From positions 1 through 43,508 of the forward strand of contig JAFTIP010000026.1 of the NCBI GenBank assembly GCA_017456845.1: 43,508 nt of DNA, in the 5' to 3' direction. The position numbers and the translations under genes are program-made. This document shows, in pieces, positions 10,809 to 18,158 of the stretch (positions within the stretch are counted from its first letter, which is position 1; each line of letters begins with the position of its first letter). Source of the DNA: Ruminococcus sp. (GTDB lineage: Bacteria; Bacillota; Clostridia; Oscillospirales; Acutalibacteraceae). Below the pieces are notes generated by a model. It was given only the letters and a program-made list of their open reading frames with translations, made no database searches and was not told the origin of the DNA.

Positions 10809-11255
10809 ATGGCATATTCAGAAAAGGTTATGGACCATTTCGCAAATCCCCGCAATGTTGGCGAAATCCCCGATGCTGATGGCGTTGGTGAGGTTGGCAA
10901 CTCCAAATGCGGCGACATTATGAGAATGTACATCAAGGTTGAGGGCAACGTTATTACAGACTGCAAGTTCAAGACTTTCGGTTGCGGTGCCGCAATCGCC
11001 ACCAGCTCTATGGCAACCGAGCTTATTAAGGGCAAAACCATTGATGATGCATTAAAGCTCACTAACAAGGCTGTTATGGAGGCTCTTGACGGACTTCCTG
11101 CCGTTAAGGTGCATTGCTCAGTTTTAGCAGAGCAGGCTATAAAGGCAGCTCTTTCTGATTATTACACACGCCTCGGTGTAGACCCTGAGCCTATTGTGGG
11201 CAAGATTCAGGAGTGTGACCACGACCACGGCTGTGGTTGTGAAAGCTGCAGTTAA
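10809..11255 (+). CDS. nifU: Fe-S cluster assembly scaffold NifU/IscU
   Basis: Scaffold on which the Fe-S cluster is built from sulfur delivered by the desulfurase upstream. Its 148 residues carry the three conserved ligand cysteines, in NSKCGD (about C37), TFGCGAA (about C62) and KVHCSVLA (about C105). The tail is a His/Cys-rich stretch (CDHDHGCGCESCS), common in the clostridial NifU-like N-terminal form and possibly metal-binding. GGAGG lies about 10 bases before the ATG. The nifS-nifU spacing is 15 bases, so the two are probably co-transcribed. Confidence 0.95.
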   Translation: MAYSEKVMDHFANPRNVGEIPDADGVGEVGNSKCGDIMRMYIKVEGNVITDCKFKTFGCGAAIATSSMATELIKGKTIDDALKLTNKAVMEALDGLPAVKVHCSVLAEQAIKAALSDYYTRLGVDPEPIVGKIQECDHDHGCGCESCS

Positions 11256-11380
11256 GTGGGTTAACCACCCACAGGGTAATCAGCAAGTCAGCCAGTTGTG
11301 GGCAATTTGCCGTTGGACAGGTTAATTTAAAGATAACCTTTTATCAACGGCGGGTCGATTTTTAAATCTAAGCCCATCAA
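11256..11380 (+). ncRNA. Candidate structured RNA in the nifU 3' region
   Basis: Non-coding stretch between the nifU stop and the terminator with nested complementarity. TGGGC (11299-11303) can pair with GCCCA (11372-11376). Inside it GCCGTTG (11309-11315) pairs with CAACGGC (11345-11351), and AGGTTA (11319-11324) with TAACCT (11334-11339). GATTT/AAATC makes a small second arm at 11357-11368. Upstream, GTGGGT (11256-11261) can pair with ACCCAC (11267-11272), or CCCACA (11268-11273) with TGTGGG (11297-11302). I recognise no known RNA family. It could be a 3'UTR-derived RNA or just a degenerate repeat. Confidence 0.35.
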
Positions 11381-11391
11381 ATAACAAAAAC

Positions 11392-11429
11392 AAACCCTTG
11401 CACTATGTGTTAAGTAGTGCAAGGGTTTT
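11392..11429 (+). terminator. Bidirectional intrinsic terminator between nifU and nrdR
   Basis: Perfect 11-bp stem, CCCTTGCACTA (11395-11405) with TAGTGCAAGGG (11415-11425), with a 9-base loop. It is flanked by A-rich and T-rich runs, so it can stop transcription from both converging genes. Confidence 0.88.
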
Positions 11430-11445
11430 AATTTTTACTTATTAA

Positions 11446-11901
11446 TCATTTACCGCTGTCAAGCTTATTAATCTCTTCACGGAAAGTTCCGATATCAGCA
11501 AAGTTTTTGTAAACAGAGGCAAAGCGGATGTATGCAACGTCATCAAGACTTCTTAATGCATCCATAGCAAGCTCACCGATTTTATCTGAAGTTACTTCAC
11601 GCTCAAGGCTGCTCTGAAGCTTTGACTCAATGCTGTCAATGCATGCTTCAATCTGGTTCATAGAAACAGGGCGTTTCTCACAGGCTCTCAGAAATCCGCC
11701 CATAAGCTTTGAGCGATTGAAAACCTCACGGGATTTATCACGCTTAACAACCACAATAGGCACAGTTTCAATAACCTCATGAGTTGTAAAACGCTTGCCG
11801 CAACCTAAGCATTCGCGGCGGCGGCGGATTCTTTCGCCGTCGTCTGCAGGGCGGGAATCAATAACCTTACTTTCATCATAACTACAATAGGGACATTTCA
11901 T
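11446..11901 (-). CDS. nrdR: Transcriptional repressor NrdR
   Basis: Zinc-ribbon/ATP-cone repressor of ribonucleotide reductase genes that senses ATP/dATP. The 151-residue length is standard. Zinc ligands C3, C6, C31 and C34 (CPYC...CLGC) are followed by GKRFTTHE, then the ATP-cone from about residue 49 (VVKRDKSREVFNRSKL). A GGAGTG site lies 8 bases before the ATG. A single-gene transcript is likely, with its own promoter. No ribonucleotide reductase gene is in the window. Confidence 0.96.
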   Translation of the reverse strand: MKCPYCSYDESKVIDSRPADDGERIRRRRECLGCGKRFTTHEVIETVPIVVVKRDKSREVFNRSKLMGGFLRACEKRPVSMNQIEACIDSIESKLQSSLEREVTSDKIGELAMDALRSLDDVAYIRFASVYKNFADIGTFREEINKLDSGK

Positions 11902-11944
11902 TGGGGCTCACTCCATATATTGTATGTATAGTTCTATATAATAA

Positions 11945-11972
11945 ATTATAACACAACATTTGCCAATTGCAA
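11945..11972 (-). promoter_or_regulatory. Promoter for nrdR
   Basis: On the minus strand TTGCAA (11972-11967), a 16-base spacer and TATAAT (11950-11945) lie 44 bases before the nrdR ATG. Confidence 0.65.
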
Positions 11973-12013
11973 GTTAATAAAAGATAACAAAAGGTTACAA
12001 AGTTATAATAAAA

Positions 12014-12045
12014 ATGCGTGATGCAACCAACACCACGCATTTGTT
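12014..12045 (-). terminator. Terminator after the first BlaR1-like gene
   Basis: ATGCGTG (12014-12020) pairs with CACGCAT (12034-12040). On the minus strand the stem is followed by a T-run (TTTTTATT). It lies directly behind the stop of the M56 peptidase gene. Confidence 0.8.
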
Positions 12046-14192
12046 TATATTCCCTGGGCAAGAGTAAAGGTATCTCCGCTAATTAAGGGGAAGTTTGTAA
12101 AATCGCCTTCAATAAAATGCTCTTGCTGATACCACATAAGGTACTCAAGGCTTTTGTCTCTGCTAAAAACGTATGAGTCGCCGTCTTTTATAAAGTACAT
12201 ATAAATCCAATCGGCATTTTTAGCTCTGAGCACCAGATCCTCGCCGTTATAACTTACGTTGCCTGAAACGAAGTATGTAGAGGTTAAAGCCACACCTTCA
12301 TCATTATTACCTATCCGGACTGTGTGGGCCCCCGATGAGTCAATAACACTAATTTCGGAATACGGATTTAACTCCGAATACTTATTCTCTACCTCATAAG
12401 CCATCATAAATGTCCGCTTATCTTCATTTATACTAAAAAAGGTTCCGGGAAGCCACATATCCACATCGTCACTTTTGTAAACGTAAACCTTATCCTGTAC
12501 AGGCTCTTTCATATAATAGGCACCCTCTCCGCCCGAATATAAAACAAAGGGAAGCTCTGTGCCTACTCTGCTTTCTATAAGATCAAGGCCAAACACATTT
12601 GTAAGAACGGGCGGGTCGCTTTCCATGTTTATTATATCCATATACTGAACTCTGACTATATCGCCTGTAAAAGGTCTATAGCTTGTAGCGGAAAGTTTCC
12701 TTGTGCTTAAAGCAACGTTTTCGAAGGTGTTTTTACTTACGTTTTCGCCCTTTAAGGGAGAAACGTAAATGTAATTTTCGGTAATTTCAGTAACCTCGGC
12801 ATTAAACACAGGGAAAAACTCGTTTATATCAGTGTCAACCGAAAAATGCTCTTGAGCAAGCCTTAGAGCCGCGTTTTTCTGTTCTCTGCCATATCCGGGT
12901 GTATACAGTGCACTTTCATAAAGCTCTGCGGGAAAATTTTCTTCGACCCACACCTGATCATTACGCAAATCCGACACAGAGTAATCTAACAAATGATAAA
13001 TATCATTTTGTTTTTTTAACCTTATTTTTGCCGGCTTATAGCTTTCAAAACGAAGGCTTACTCTGCCTTCAGAAAGCTCATACTCTGCGTAGTACGCCCA
13101 CACGTAAACGGTTACGTCGTCTCTGAAAGTCAGGGTTTTGAGCTCAACGTAGTTTTCTGCACAAAAATGCAAATGACTGTTTTCGGTTTTATTATTTTCA
13201 ACTATTGCCCTTGAAACTGCATCGTCAATGCTGTAGCAAAGGTTTTCATCCTCAGCACTTACGGGGTTTGTAAGAAACCCTAAGGCAAAGGCGGCAACCA
13301 GCACCACCGCCGCAACACTAATCCAGAAGGCAGGCTTTTTGTATGTAGCCACACCCTTTATACGGGACTTTACCCCTACCTCGCCAAAGGCAACGGGGCA
13401 GGCTCTGATTTTCTTTGAGGGTAAGCTTAATTTAAGCAAAACCTCTGAGTATTCCTTTTTACCTTCGTCGTCCATTTTACTTACAACCTTCTGGTCGCAG
13501 GCACTTTCAATATCACGGCAAAGGAGAATATATGCAACCCAGACAAACGGGTTAAACCAATGCAGGGAAAGTATTAAATACCCTAAAGGCTTAAAAAGGT
13601 AGTCGCGACGCTTTATATGGGCGTTTTCGTGAGCAATTACGTAAGCCTTTTCATACTCTGTCAGGGAAGACGGAATATAAATTTTAGGCTTAAAAAATCC
13701 CAACACGAAGGGCGACGGAATATGGTCGTTAATAAAAACGTTGCCGTCTGTGGTTAAAGAAGCCGATAACGTTTTTGTAAGACGAAAATAGCTTACCAGA
13801 CTGATAATAAGCATTACCGCTACACCCACCGCCCATATAAAAGCGGCGACCAAGGAGATTGCCTGCATAGGGTTAATACTTGCTCCTGCAGGGGAAGCAA
13901 GCGTGTTTGATATAATATTTGTAACCTGACCCATATCAATAAGCTCTGCATCCTGAGTAAAAGTCTCAAAGGATACAAACGTCTCTTTGCTTATGGGCTC
14001 AGGGTCGGGTACAAGGCTTAAAAAGCTTTCGAAGGTAAAAGGGCATATAAGCCTTACACCCACAAGCGCCCACAGGGCACAAGAAAGTGCCCGCGGAGCT
14101 TTTTTGAGTAAGGGTCTCAGAATAAGCAAAACCACAATAAGCATACTTGAGACAAGACTCATATTAAGAATAGTAAAGAATATTTCGCTCAT
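12045..14192 (-). CDS. BlaR1/MecR1-like membrane metallopeptidase (M56) with non-penicillin-binding sensor, copy 1
   Basis: Predicted signal-transducing membrane protease that would inactivate its partner BlaI-type repressor. In its 715 residues, transmembrane helices lie at about 5-27, 34-52, 108-132 and 288-307. The M56 zinc motif is HENAH (AYVIAHENAHIKRRDYL), followed by HWFNPFVW and CRDIESACDQKV. The C-terminal half (about 310-715) is extracytoplasmic. It shows none of the SxxK/KTG motifs of the BlaR1 beta-lactam sensor domain and is related to that of copy 2. It overlaps blaI by 4 bases (ATGA). The ligand is unknown; a role in beta-lactam resistance should not be assumed. Confidence 0.85.
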   Translation of the reverse strand: MSEIFFTILNMSLVSSMLIVVLLILRPLLKKAPRALSCALWALVGVRLICPFTFESFLSLVPDPEPISKETFVSFETFTQDAELIDMGQVTNIISNTLASPAGASINPMQAISLVAAFIWAVGVAVMLIISLVSYFRLTKTLSASLTTDGNVFINDHIPSPFVLGFFKPKIYIPSSLTEYEKAYVIAHENAHIKRRDYLFKPLGYLILSLHWFNPFVWVAYILLCRDIESACDQKVVSKMDDEGKKEYSEVLLKLSLPSKKIRACPVAFGEVGVKSRIKGVATYKKPAFWISVAAVVLVAAFALGFLTNPVSAEDENLCYSIDDAVSRAIVENNKTENSHLHFCAENYVELKTLTFRDDVTVYVWAYYAEYELSEGRVSLRFESYKPAKIRLKKQNDIYHLLDYSVSDLRNDQVWVEENFPAELYESALYTPGYGREQKNAALRLAQEHFSVDTDINEFFPVFNAEVTEITENYIYVSPLKGENVSKNTFENVALSTRKLSATSYRPFTGDIVRVQYMDIINMESDPPVLTNVFGLDLIESRVGTELPFVLYSGGEGAYYMKEPVQDKVYVYKSDDVDMWLPGTFFSINEDKRTFMMAYEVENKYSELNPYSEISVIDSSGAHTVRIGNNDEGVALTSTYFVSGNVSYNGEDLVLRAKNADWIYMYFIKDGDSYVFSRDKSLEYLMWYQQEHFIEGDFTNFPLISGDTFTLAQGI

Positions 14193-14554
14193 TTTTCTCT
14201 TCCTATACGGTCTATCATTTCCTTAATTTCTTCAATTTCTGCCTTGCTTAATGCCTTGCGTTTAGTAAACGCCGCCAAAAAAGCAGGCAGTGAGCCTTCG
14301 AAGGTAGCCTCTACGAATTTTTCGCTTTGCAAAGCGTAAAAATCCTCTTTAGAAATCAGAGAAGTAACCACACTTCTCTCATTTTTAAAAATGCCACGGT
14401 CACAAAGCTTTTTTAAAACTGTGTAGGACGTGGACTTTTTCCAGTTAAGCTCGCTCTCGCAAAGCTTAACAAGCTCGCCGGATGTAAGGGGCTCATTTTG
14501 CCATATAAGGTCGGCAAATTTGGCCTCTACAACACCAAGTTTCATTTCATCCAT
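14189..14554 (-). CDS. BlaI/MecI-family winged-helix repressor, copy 1
   Basis: DNA-binding repressor expected to control itself and the M56 peptidase behind it. The 121 residues show the BlaI fold: the N-terminal EAKFADLIWQNEPLTSGELV helix-turn-helix start, NWKKSTSYTVLKKLCDRGIF recognition and wing region, and a C-terminal dimerisation part with LPAFLAAFTK. AAAGGAG lies 8 bases before the ATG. It is about 60% similar by eye to copy 2 at 16878-17240, which points to a tandem duplication. Confidence 0.9.
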   Translation of the reverse strand: MDEMKLGVVEAKFADLIWQNEPLTSGELVKLCESELNWKKSTSYTVLKKLCDRGIFKNERSVVTSLISKEDFYALQSEKFVEATFEGSLPAFLAAFTKRKALSKAEIEEIKEMIDRIGREK

Positions 14555-14593
14555 TTTTACAATCTCCTTTTAGAGTGAATCGGAAACACCCTT

Positions 14594-14618
14594 AGAGGTC
14601 TATCAGTCATCGACCTCT
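14594..14618 (-). promoter_or_regulatory. Hairpin in the leader of blaI copy 1
   Basis: AGAGGTC (14594-14600) and GACCTCT (14612-14618) form a perfect 7-bp inverted repeat with an 11-base loop just downstream of the predicted transcription start. It has no T-run, so a stability or regulatory element is likelier than a terminator. Confidence 0.4.
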
Positions 14619-14625
14619 TTATTAT

Positions 14626-14654
14626 AGTCTACTATCAATAAACCTTTTTGTCAA
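14626..14654 (-). promoter_or_regulatory. Promoter and probable BlaI operator, copy 1
   Basis: On the minus strand TTGACA (14654-14649), a 17-base spacer and TAGACT (14631-14626). Between and overlapping the boxes lies an imperfect dyad, GTCTA (14627-14631) and TAAAC (14639-14643), at the same place as the perfect dyad of copy 2. Repressor binding here would block RNA polymerase. Confidence 0.65.
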
Positions 14655-14671
14655 GAATTTTGTAAAAAATA

Positions 14672-14701
14672 TCCCTGTATTTCATTTACGAAACACAGGG
14701 A
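14672..14701 (-). terminator. Terminator after the second BlaR1-like gene
   Basis: CCCTGT..TTTC (14673-14683) pairs with GAAA..ACAGGG (14690-14700), with one internal mismatch and a 6-base loop. The minus strand continues with ATATTTTTT. It separates the two blaI-blaR1 pairs. Confidence 0.82.
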
Positions 14702-14709
14702 CATTCGGT

Positions 14710-16875
14710 TCAATTATAATATAACTTAACTTCCAAATCGTAATCGTTTTTAAACACTGCGTCTTTAGGCAGTTTATCGGTATATTTTCCGTCAATCTCA
14801 AAAAGATTGGTTTCTAAAAAATCCGAGGCTTTTTTATTAAAAGCATAACCTTCGCCTGTAACATCAAACACAAGCTTTGACCTGCCGTTACCGTTAATAT
14901 AAGAGGCATAATCGTAATAAGCTATGGTGAGTGCATCATCGGTTTTACTGAAAGCTCCCGTTATATAACTGCCGTCAGAATATACGAAGGATGCATAACC
15001 CGTATTGTTGTCAATTAAAACATAGGGCGAAAATCTTTCGTTATACACCTTGGTTGTTCCGTCAGTAACCATGTCAGCCTCCGGCCAAGAACCCTCAGGA
15101 GTGTACCTGTAAACCTCTATATTCTTAAGCTCATCCTCCGTCACGTCAACACCTGCCGAAGCTTTCTTTTCGCCGCTATCAGTAATAATACGGTAAAAAT
15201 CCACACTTGCGGGAGGGTCACGGCGGAAGTTCTCAATTATCAGGCTTATGCCGTTGATTGAACCCAATATAGGCGGGTTAGTGTCATCCATTATCTTGTT
15301 GTAATAAACCGTAACAAGCTCGCCCTCTATAAAGTTATCCTCACCGCCGTGGTAAACATAAATTTTATCAATACTCTGCCCCATAATAATTTCGCCCTCG
15401 GTAGGTGCAATGAGGTAATATTCATCAGTAACCTTTAAGATTTCACCCGTAAAACGTGGGTACTGCTCAGGGTCAGCGGTAGGAGTCTCAATTCCAAAAT
15501 GCTCAGCAGCTAATTTTTGGGTTTCCTCTAAAACACAGTCCTGCGTTGTTCCGTGAAGCACTCTGTTGTGGAGGTGTGTAGGGAATTTTGCCTTTATGCT
15601 GTCGCCGTAGCCGTTGCCGTCTACCGGTTCCCAATACTCCTTAAGCTCATAACCGCCTGAACCATCCTGAGCTTTGGTCATTGTAATCACTTTAGGCCCT
15701 ACACCGCCATCGCCTTCCATAAGCTGTCCGTCTTCAAGAGCATACTCCATATATGCCACCCAAAGGTAATAGGCTTTGGTGTTTCCAAGCTCTTCTACGT
15801 CAAAAATGTAGTGACTTTCGCAGGCAAAGCTATCTTTACCGGGATACATAGGATCAAGGAACTTTTCCTCTTCCATAATCACCTGATGAATAAGCTCTTC
15901 GGGGGTTTTAAAAACTTCGGTTTTCTTTTCCACGGGGTTTGTCATAAACAGTACAGCCACAGCTATTGAGGCAACTACAGCGGTAATAATAATCCAGAAA
16001 GCAGGCTTTTTGTAGTTTAAAACCGACTTCACCCTCGCCTTTACGCTTACCTCGCCAAAGGCAACAGGGCAAGCAGTAAGCATATGCCTTGGTGCACTGC
16101 AGGAAAGCAAAGTATAGGAATAAAGCTTTTTATCTTCTCCCGTCATTTTCTTTACAACATATTCGTCGCAGGCACCCTCAATATCTCTGCAAAGCAAAGC
16201 ATAAGAAAGCCATACAAGGGGATTAAACCAATGAATGGCAAGTATCACAAACCCCAAAGGCTTACACAAATGGTCAAGCCTCTTAAGGTGAGCTTTTTCA
16301 TGGGCGATAACCACCCTTTGCTCTTCCTCGTTAAGATGAGAAGGAATGTAAACTTTAGGCTTTATAACCCCTAAAATAAAAGGGGACTTTATTCCATCGC
16401 AAAGGTAAACATTATCATTTTTACAGATACATGCAAGCATACTTTTACGAAGCTTTATGTAGCTTATAACGCTTGAAAGTGCCATGGCAAAAACACCGCC
16501 TGCCCACACATAGGGCAAGGCTTTACTTGCCAAGCTCCAGAAATCATAATCGGCAGACGCCTGAGTAGTTACCGTCACAGAGGCTTCGGGAGTATTGTAG
16601 CTTACTGTATTGCTGTTTATTCTTGCAGGCTCTGCTATGTTACTGTATTTTTCAGCTTGCTCTGCTATATAGGTTACAGGCTCTTTTTGAGGCACAAGGC
16701 TTAATGTGCTTTCAACGCTAAAGGGACAAATAAGCCTTAGCCCCACCAACGCCCACAAAAAACAGAATATAGCCTTAGGTGCTTTTTTGAACACAAGCCT
16801 TAATACCACTACCGCAAGTATAAGCAAGCTTGAGACCACGCTCATATTTAAGAGGGTAAGTAAAAACTGGTTCAT
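14710..16875 (-). CDS. BlaR1/MecR1-like membrane metallopeptidase (M56) with non-penicillin-binding sensor, copy 2
   Basis: Paralogue of the gene at 12045-14192 with the same plan in 721 residues: N-terminal helices (LLTLLNMSVVSSLLILAVVVL), HEKAH zinc motif (RVVIAHEKAHLKRLDHL), HWFNPLVW, CRDIEGACDEYV, a last transmembrane helix at about 290-310, then a large extracytoplasmic domain. That domain matches copy 1 in segments such as the AEHFG/AQEHF helix and the PPILGSINGISLI-like strand near its middle. No beta-lactam-binding serine motif is visible. It begins 2 bases after the blaI copy 2 stop, so the two are co-translated. Confidence 0.85.
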   Translation of the reverse strand: MNQFLLTLLNMSVVSSLLILAVVVLRLVFKKAPKAIFCFLWALVGLRLICPFSVESTLSLVPQKEPVTYIAEQAEKYSNIAEPARINSNTVSYNTPEASVTVTTQASADYDFWSLASKALPYVWAGGVFAMALSSVISYIKLRKSMLACICKNDNVYLCDGIKSPFILGVIKPKVYIPSHLNEEEQRVVIAHEKAHLKRLDHLCKPLGFVILAIHWFNPLVWLSYALLCRDIEGACDEYVVKKMTGEDKKLYSYTLLSCSAPRHMLTACPVAFGEVSVKARVKSVLNYKKPAFWIIITAVVASIAVAVLFMTNPVEKKTEVFKTPEELIHQVIMEEEKFLDPMYPGKDSFACESHYIFDVEELGNTKAYYLWVAYMEYALEDGQLMEGDGGVGPKVITMTKAQDGSGGYELKEYWEPVDGNGYGDSIKAKFPTHLHNRVLHGTTQDCVLEETQKLAAEHFGIETPTADPEQYPRFTGEILKVTDEYYLIAPTEGEIIMGQSIDKIYVYHGGEDNFIEGELVTVYYNKIMDDTNPPILGSINGISLIIENFRRDPPASVDFYRIITDSGEKKASAGVDVTEDELKNIEVYRYTPEGSWPEADMVTDGTTKVYNERFSPYVLIDNNTGYASFVYSDGSYITGAFSKTDDALTIAYYDYASYINGNGRSKLVFDVTGEGYAFNKKASDFLETNLFEIDGKYTDKLPKDAVFKNDYDLEVKLYYN

Positions 16876-16877
16876 AC

Positions 16878-17240
16878 TCAGCCCTCCTCGTAGGAGTCAA
16901 TCATCCTCCTGATTTCATTAACATCCTCCTGAGAAAGGCTTTTGTTCTTGGTAAATGCCGCTAAAAACGCAGGCAAAGAACCCTTGAAGGAGTCCTCTAC
17001 AAACTCTGTGCTCTGCCTGGAGTAAAATTCCTCACGAGAAATTAGCGCTTTTACTGTGCCACCGTCGTTAACAAAAATTCCTCTTTCGCAAAGGCGTCTG
17101 AGCACCGTATAGGTGGTGGATTTTTTCCAATTCAGTTCATCCAGACTTAAACGCACAAGCTCAGAAGAAGCAAGAGGCTGATTTTTCCAGATAATATCTG
17201 CAAACTGGGCCTCAATTTGACCTAATCTGTAATCGCTCAT
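16878..17240 (-). CDS. BlaI/MecI-family winged-helix repressor, copy 2
   Basis: The 120-residue product starts MSDYRLGQIEAQFADIIWKN and has the same NWKKSTTYTVLRRLCERGIF recognition region as copy 1. I chose the ATG at 17240 because AGGAGG lies 8 bases upstream; an ATG 18 bases further up lies ahead of that ribosome site. It is expected to repress its own promoter through the dyad at 17282-17298. sigG ends only about 85 bases upstream. Confidence 0.9.
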   Translation of the reverse strand: MSDYRLGQIEAQFADIIWKNQPLASSELVRLSLDELNWKKSTTYTVLRRLCERGIFVNDGGTVKALISREEFYSRQSTEFVEDSFKGSLPAFLAAFTKNKSLSQEDVNEIRRMIDSYEEG

Positions 17241-17280
17241 ATAAATACCTCCTGACAATTATTCGGGATTCCCTACCTTT

Positions 17281-17309
17281 AGTTTACATAACGTAAACCA
17301 ATTTGTCAA
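17281..17309 (-). promoter_or_regulatory. Promoter and BlaI operator, copy 2
   Basis: On the minus strand TTGACA (17309-17304), a 17-base spacer and TAAACT (17286-17281). The perfect dyad GTTTAC-ATAAC-GTAAAC at 17282-17298 covers the -10 box and half of the spacer. This is the BlaI-family arrangement of a short palindrome within the core promoter. Confidence 0.75.
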
Positions 17310-17324
17310 GAGGCATTTTACAAG

Positions 17325-18107
17325 TTATAAACCTTTTTTAATATTTTCCAATGCACACTTTTCTATTCTGCTGACCTGTGCCTGAGAAATCCCCACAACC
17401 TCAGCCACCTCCATCTGGGTTTTTCCCTGAAAGTACCTGAGAGCTAAAATCCGCTTTTCACGCTCAGAAAGCTTCGCGATTGCCTCTTTAAGGCTTAATT
17501 CCTCAAGCCAGCTTACGTCGTCGTTTTTGTCTCCTACTTGATCCATAACGTAAACGGTATCGTTGCCGTCGGTAAATACAGGCTCGTAAAGCGATACGGG
17601 CGCTACAACCGATTCCAATGCCATAACCACGTTTTCCTTAGGAATATTCATCTCCTTAGCGATTTCTTCAACCGTAGGTTCTTTGCCGCTTAGGGTTGTA
17701 AGACGCTCTTTAATTTGCATTGCGTGGTAAGCTGTATCTCTCAGACTTCGGCTTACTCTTACGGCACCCGAATCCCTTAAATGCCTTCGTATCTCGCCAA
17801 TAACCATAGGCACACAATAGGTGCTCAGCTTTACTCCTCTGTCGCACTCAAAATTATCAATCGCCTTAATAAGCCCGATAACTCCCACCTGAAAAAGGTC
17901 GTCGGGATTTTCGCCCCTATTAACAAAACGCTGAACCACCGAAAGCACAAGGCGTAAATTGCCCTGCACCATTTTATCTCGTGCCGCTCTTTTTTCGGCT
18001 TCTGTTCCGTTTTTCATAACCTGAAGCAAAGCCTGCTTTTCCTTTTCACTTAACACCTTTAAATTTGCGGTGTTTACTCCGCAGATTTCAACCTTTCCAT
18101 ACTGCAC
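17325..18107 (-). CDS. sigG: Forespore-specific sigma factor SigG
   Basis: RNA polymerase sigma factor for late forespore genes. The 260 residues begin with KVEICGVNT, a hallmark of SigG, then region 2 (GNLRLVLSVVQRF, DDLFQVGVIGLIKAIDNF, STYCVPMVIGEIRRHLRDSGAVRVSRSLRD), region 3 and region 4 (FQGKTQMEVAEVVGISQAQVSRIE). The best start is GTG at 18107; no ATG is in frame nearby, and the only purine run upstream (GGGGG) lies inside a hairpin. In many Firmicutes sigG follows spoIIGA-sigE; here it follows an oxidoreductase gene instead. It shows the organism's lineage is capable of sporulation. Confidence 0.95.
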   Translation of the reverse strand: MQYGKVEICGVNTANLKVLSEKEKQALLQVMKNGTEAEKRAARDKMVQGNLRLVLSVVQRFVNRGENPDDLFQVGVIGLIKAIDNFECDRGVKLSTYCVPMVIGEIRRHLRDSGAVRVSRSLRDTAYHAMQIKERLTTLSGKEPTVEEIAKEMNIPKENVVMALESVVAPVSLYEPVFTDGNDTVYVMDQVGDKNDDVSWLEELSLKEAIAKLSEREKRILALRYFQGKTQMEVAEVVGISQAQVSRIEKCALENIKKGL

Positions 18108-18110
18108 AAC

Positions 18111-18157
18111 AAAACCCCCGTCACTACTTTTTTTTTAGTATTGACAGGGGGGTTTTT
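18111..18157 (-). terminator. Hairpin between the FAD/Rieske oxidoreductase and sigG (terminator or sigG leader)
   Basis: AAAACCCCC plus GTCA (18111-18123) pairs with TGAC and GGGGGGTTTT (18142-18156), with a small bulge and an A-rich loop (minus strand). It follows the oxidoreductase stop by 2 bases and its 3' arm, which contains the only GGGGG before the sigG GTG, ends about 7 bases from that start. It could terminate upstream transcription, mask the sigG ribosome site, or both. Confidence 0.6.
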
Positions 18158-18158
18158 A

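Noticed and set aside
12045-14192. Calling the M56 proteins beta-lactam resistance sensors
   Set aside because: The penicillin-binding motifs of true BlaR1/MecR1 are not visible and no beta-lactamase or PBP2a gene is adjacent.
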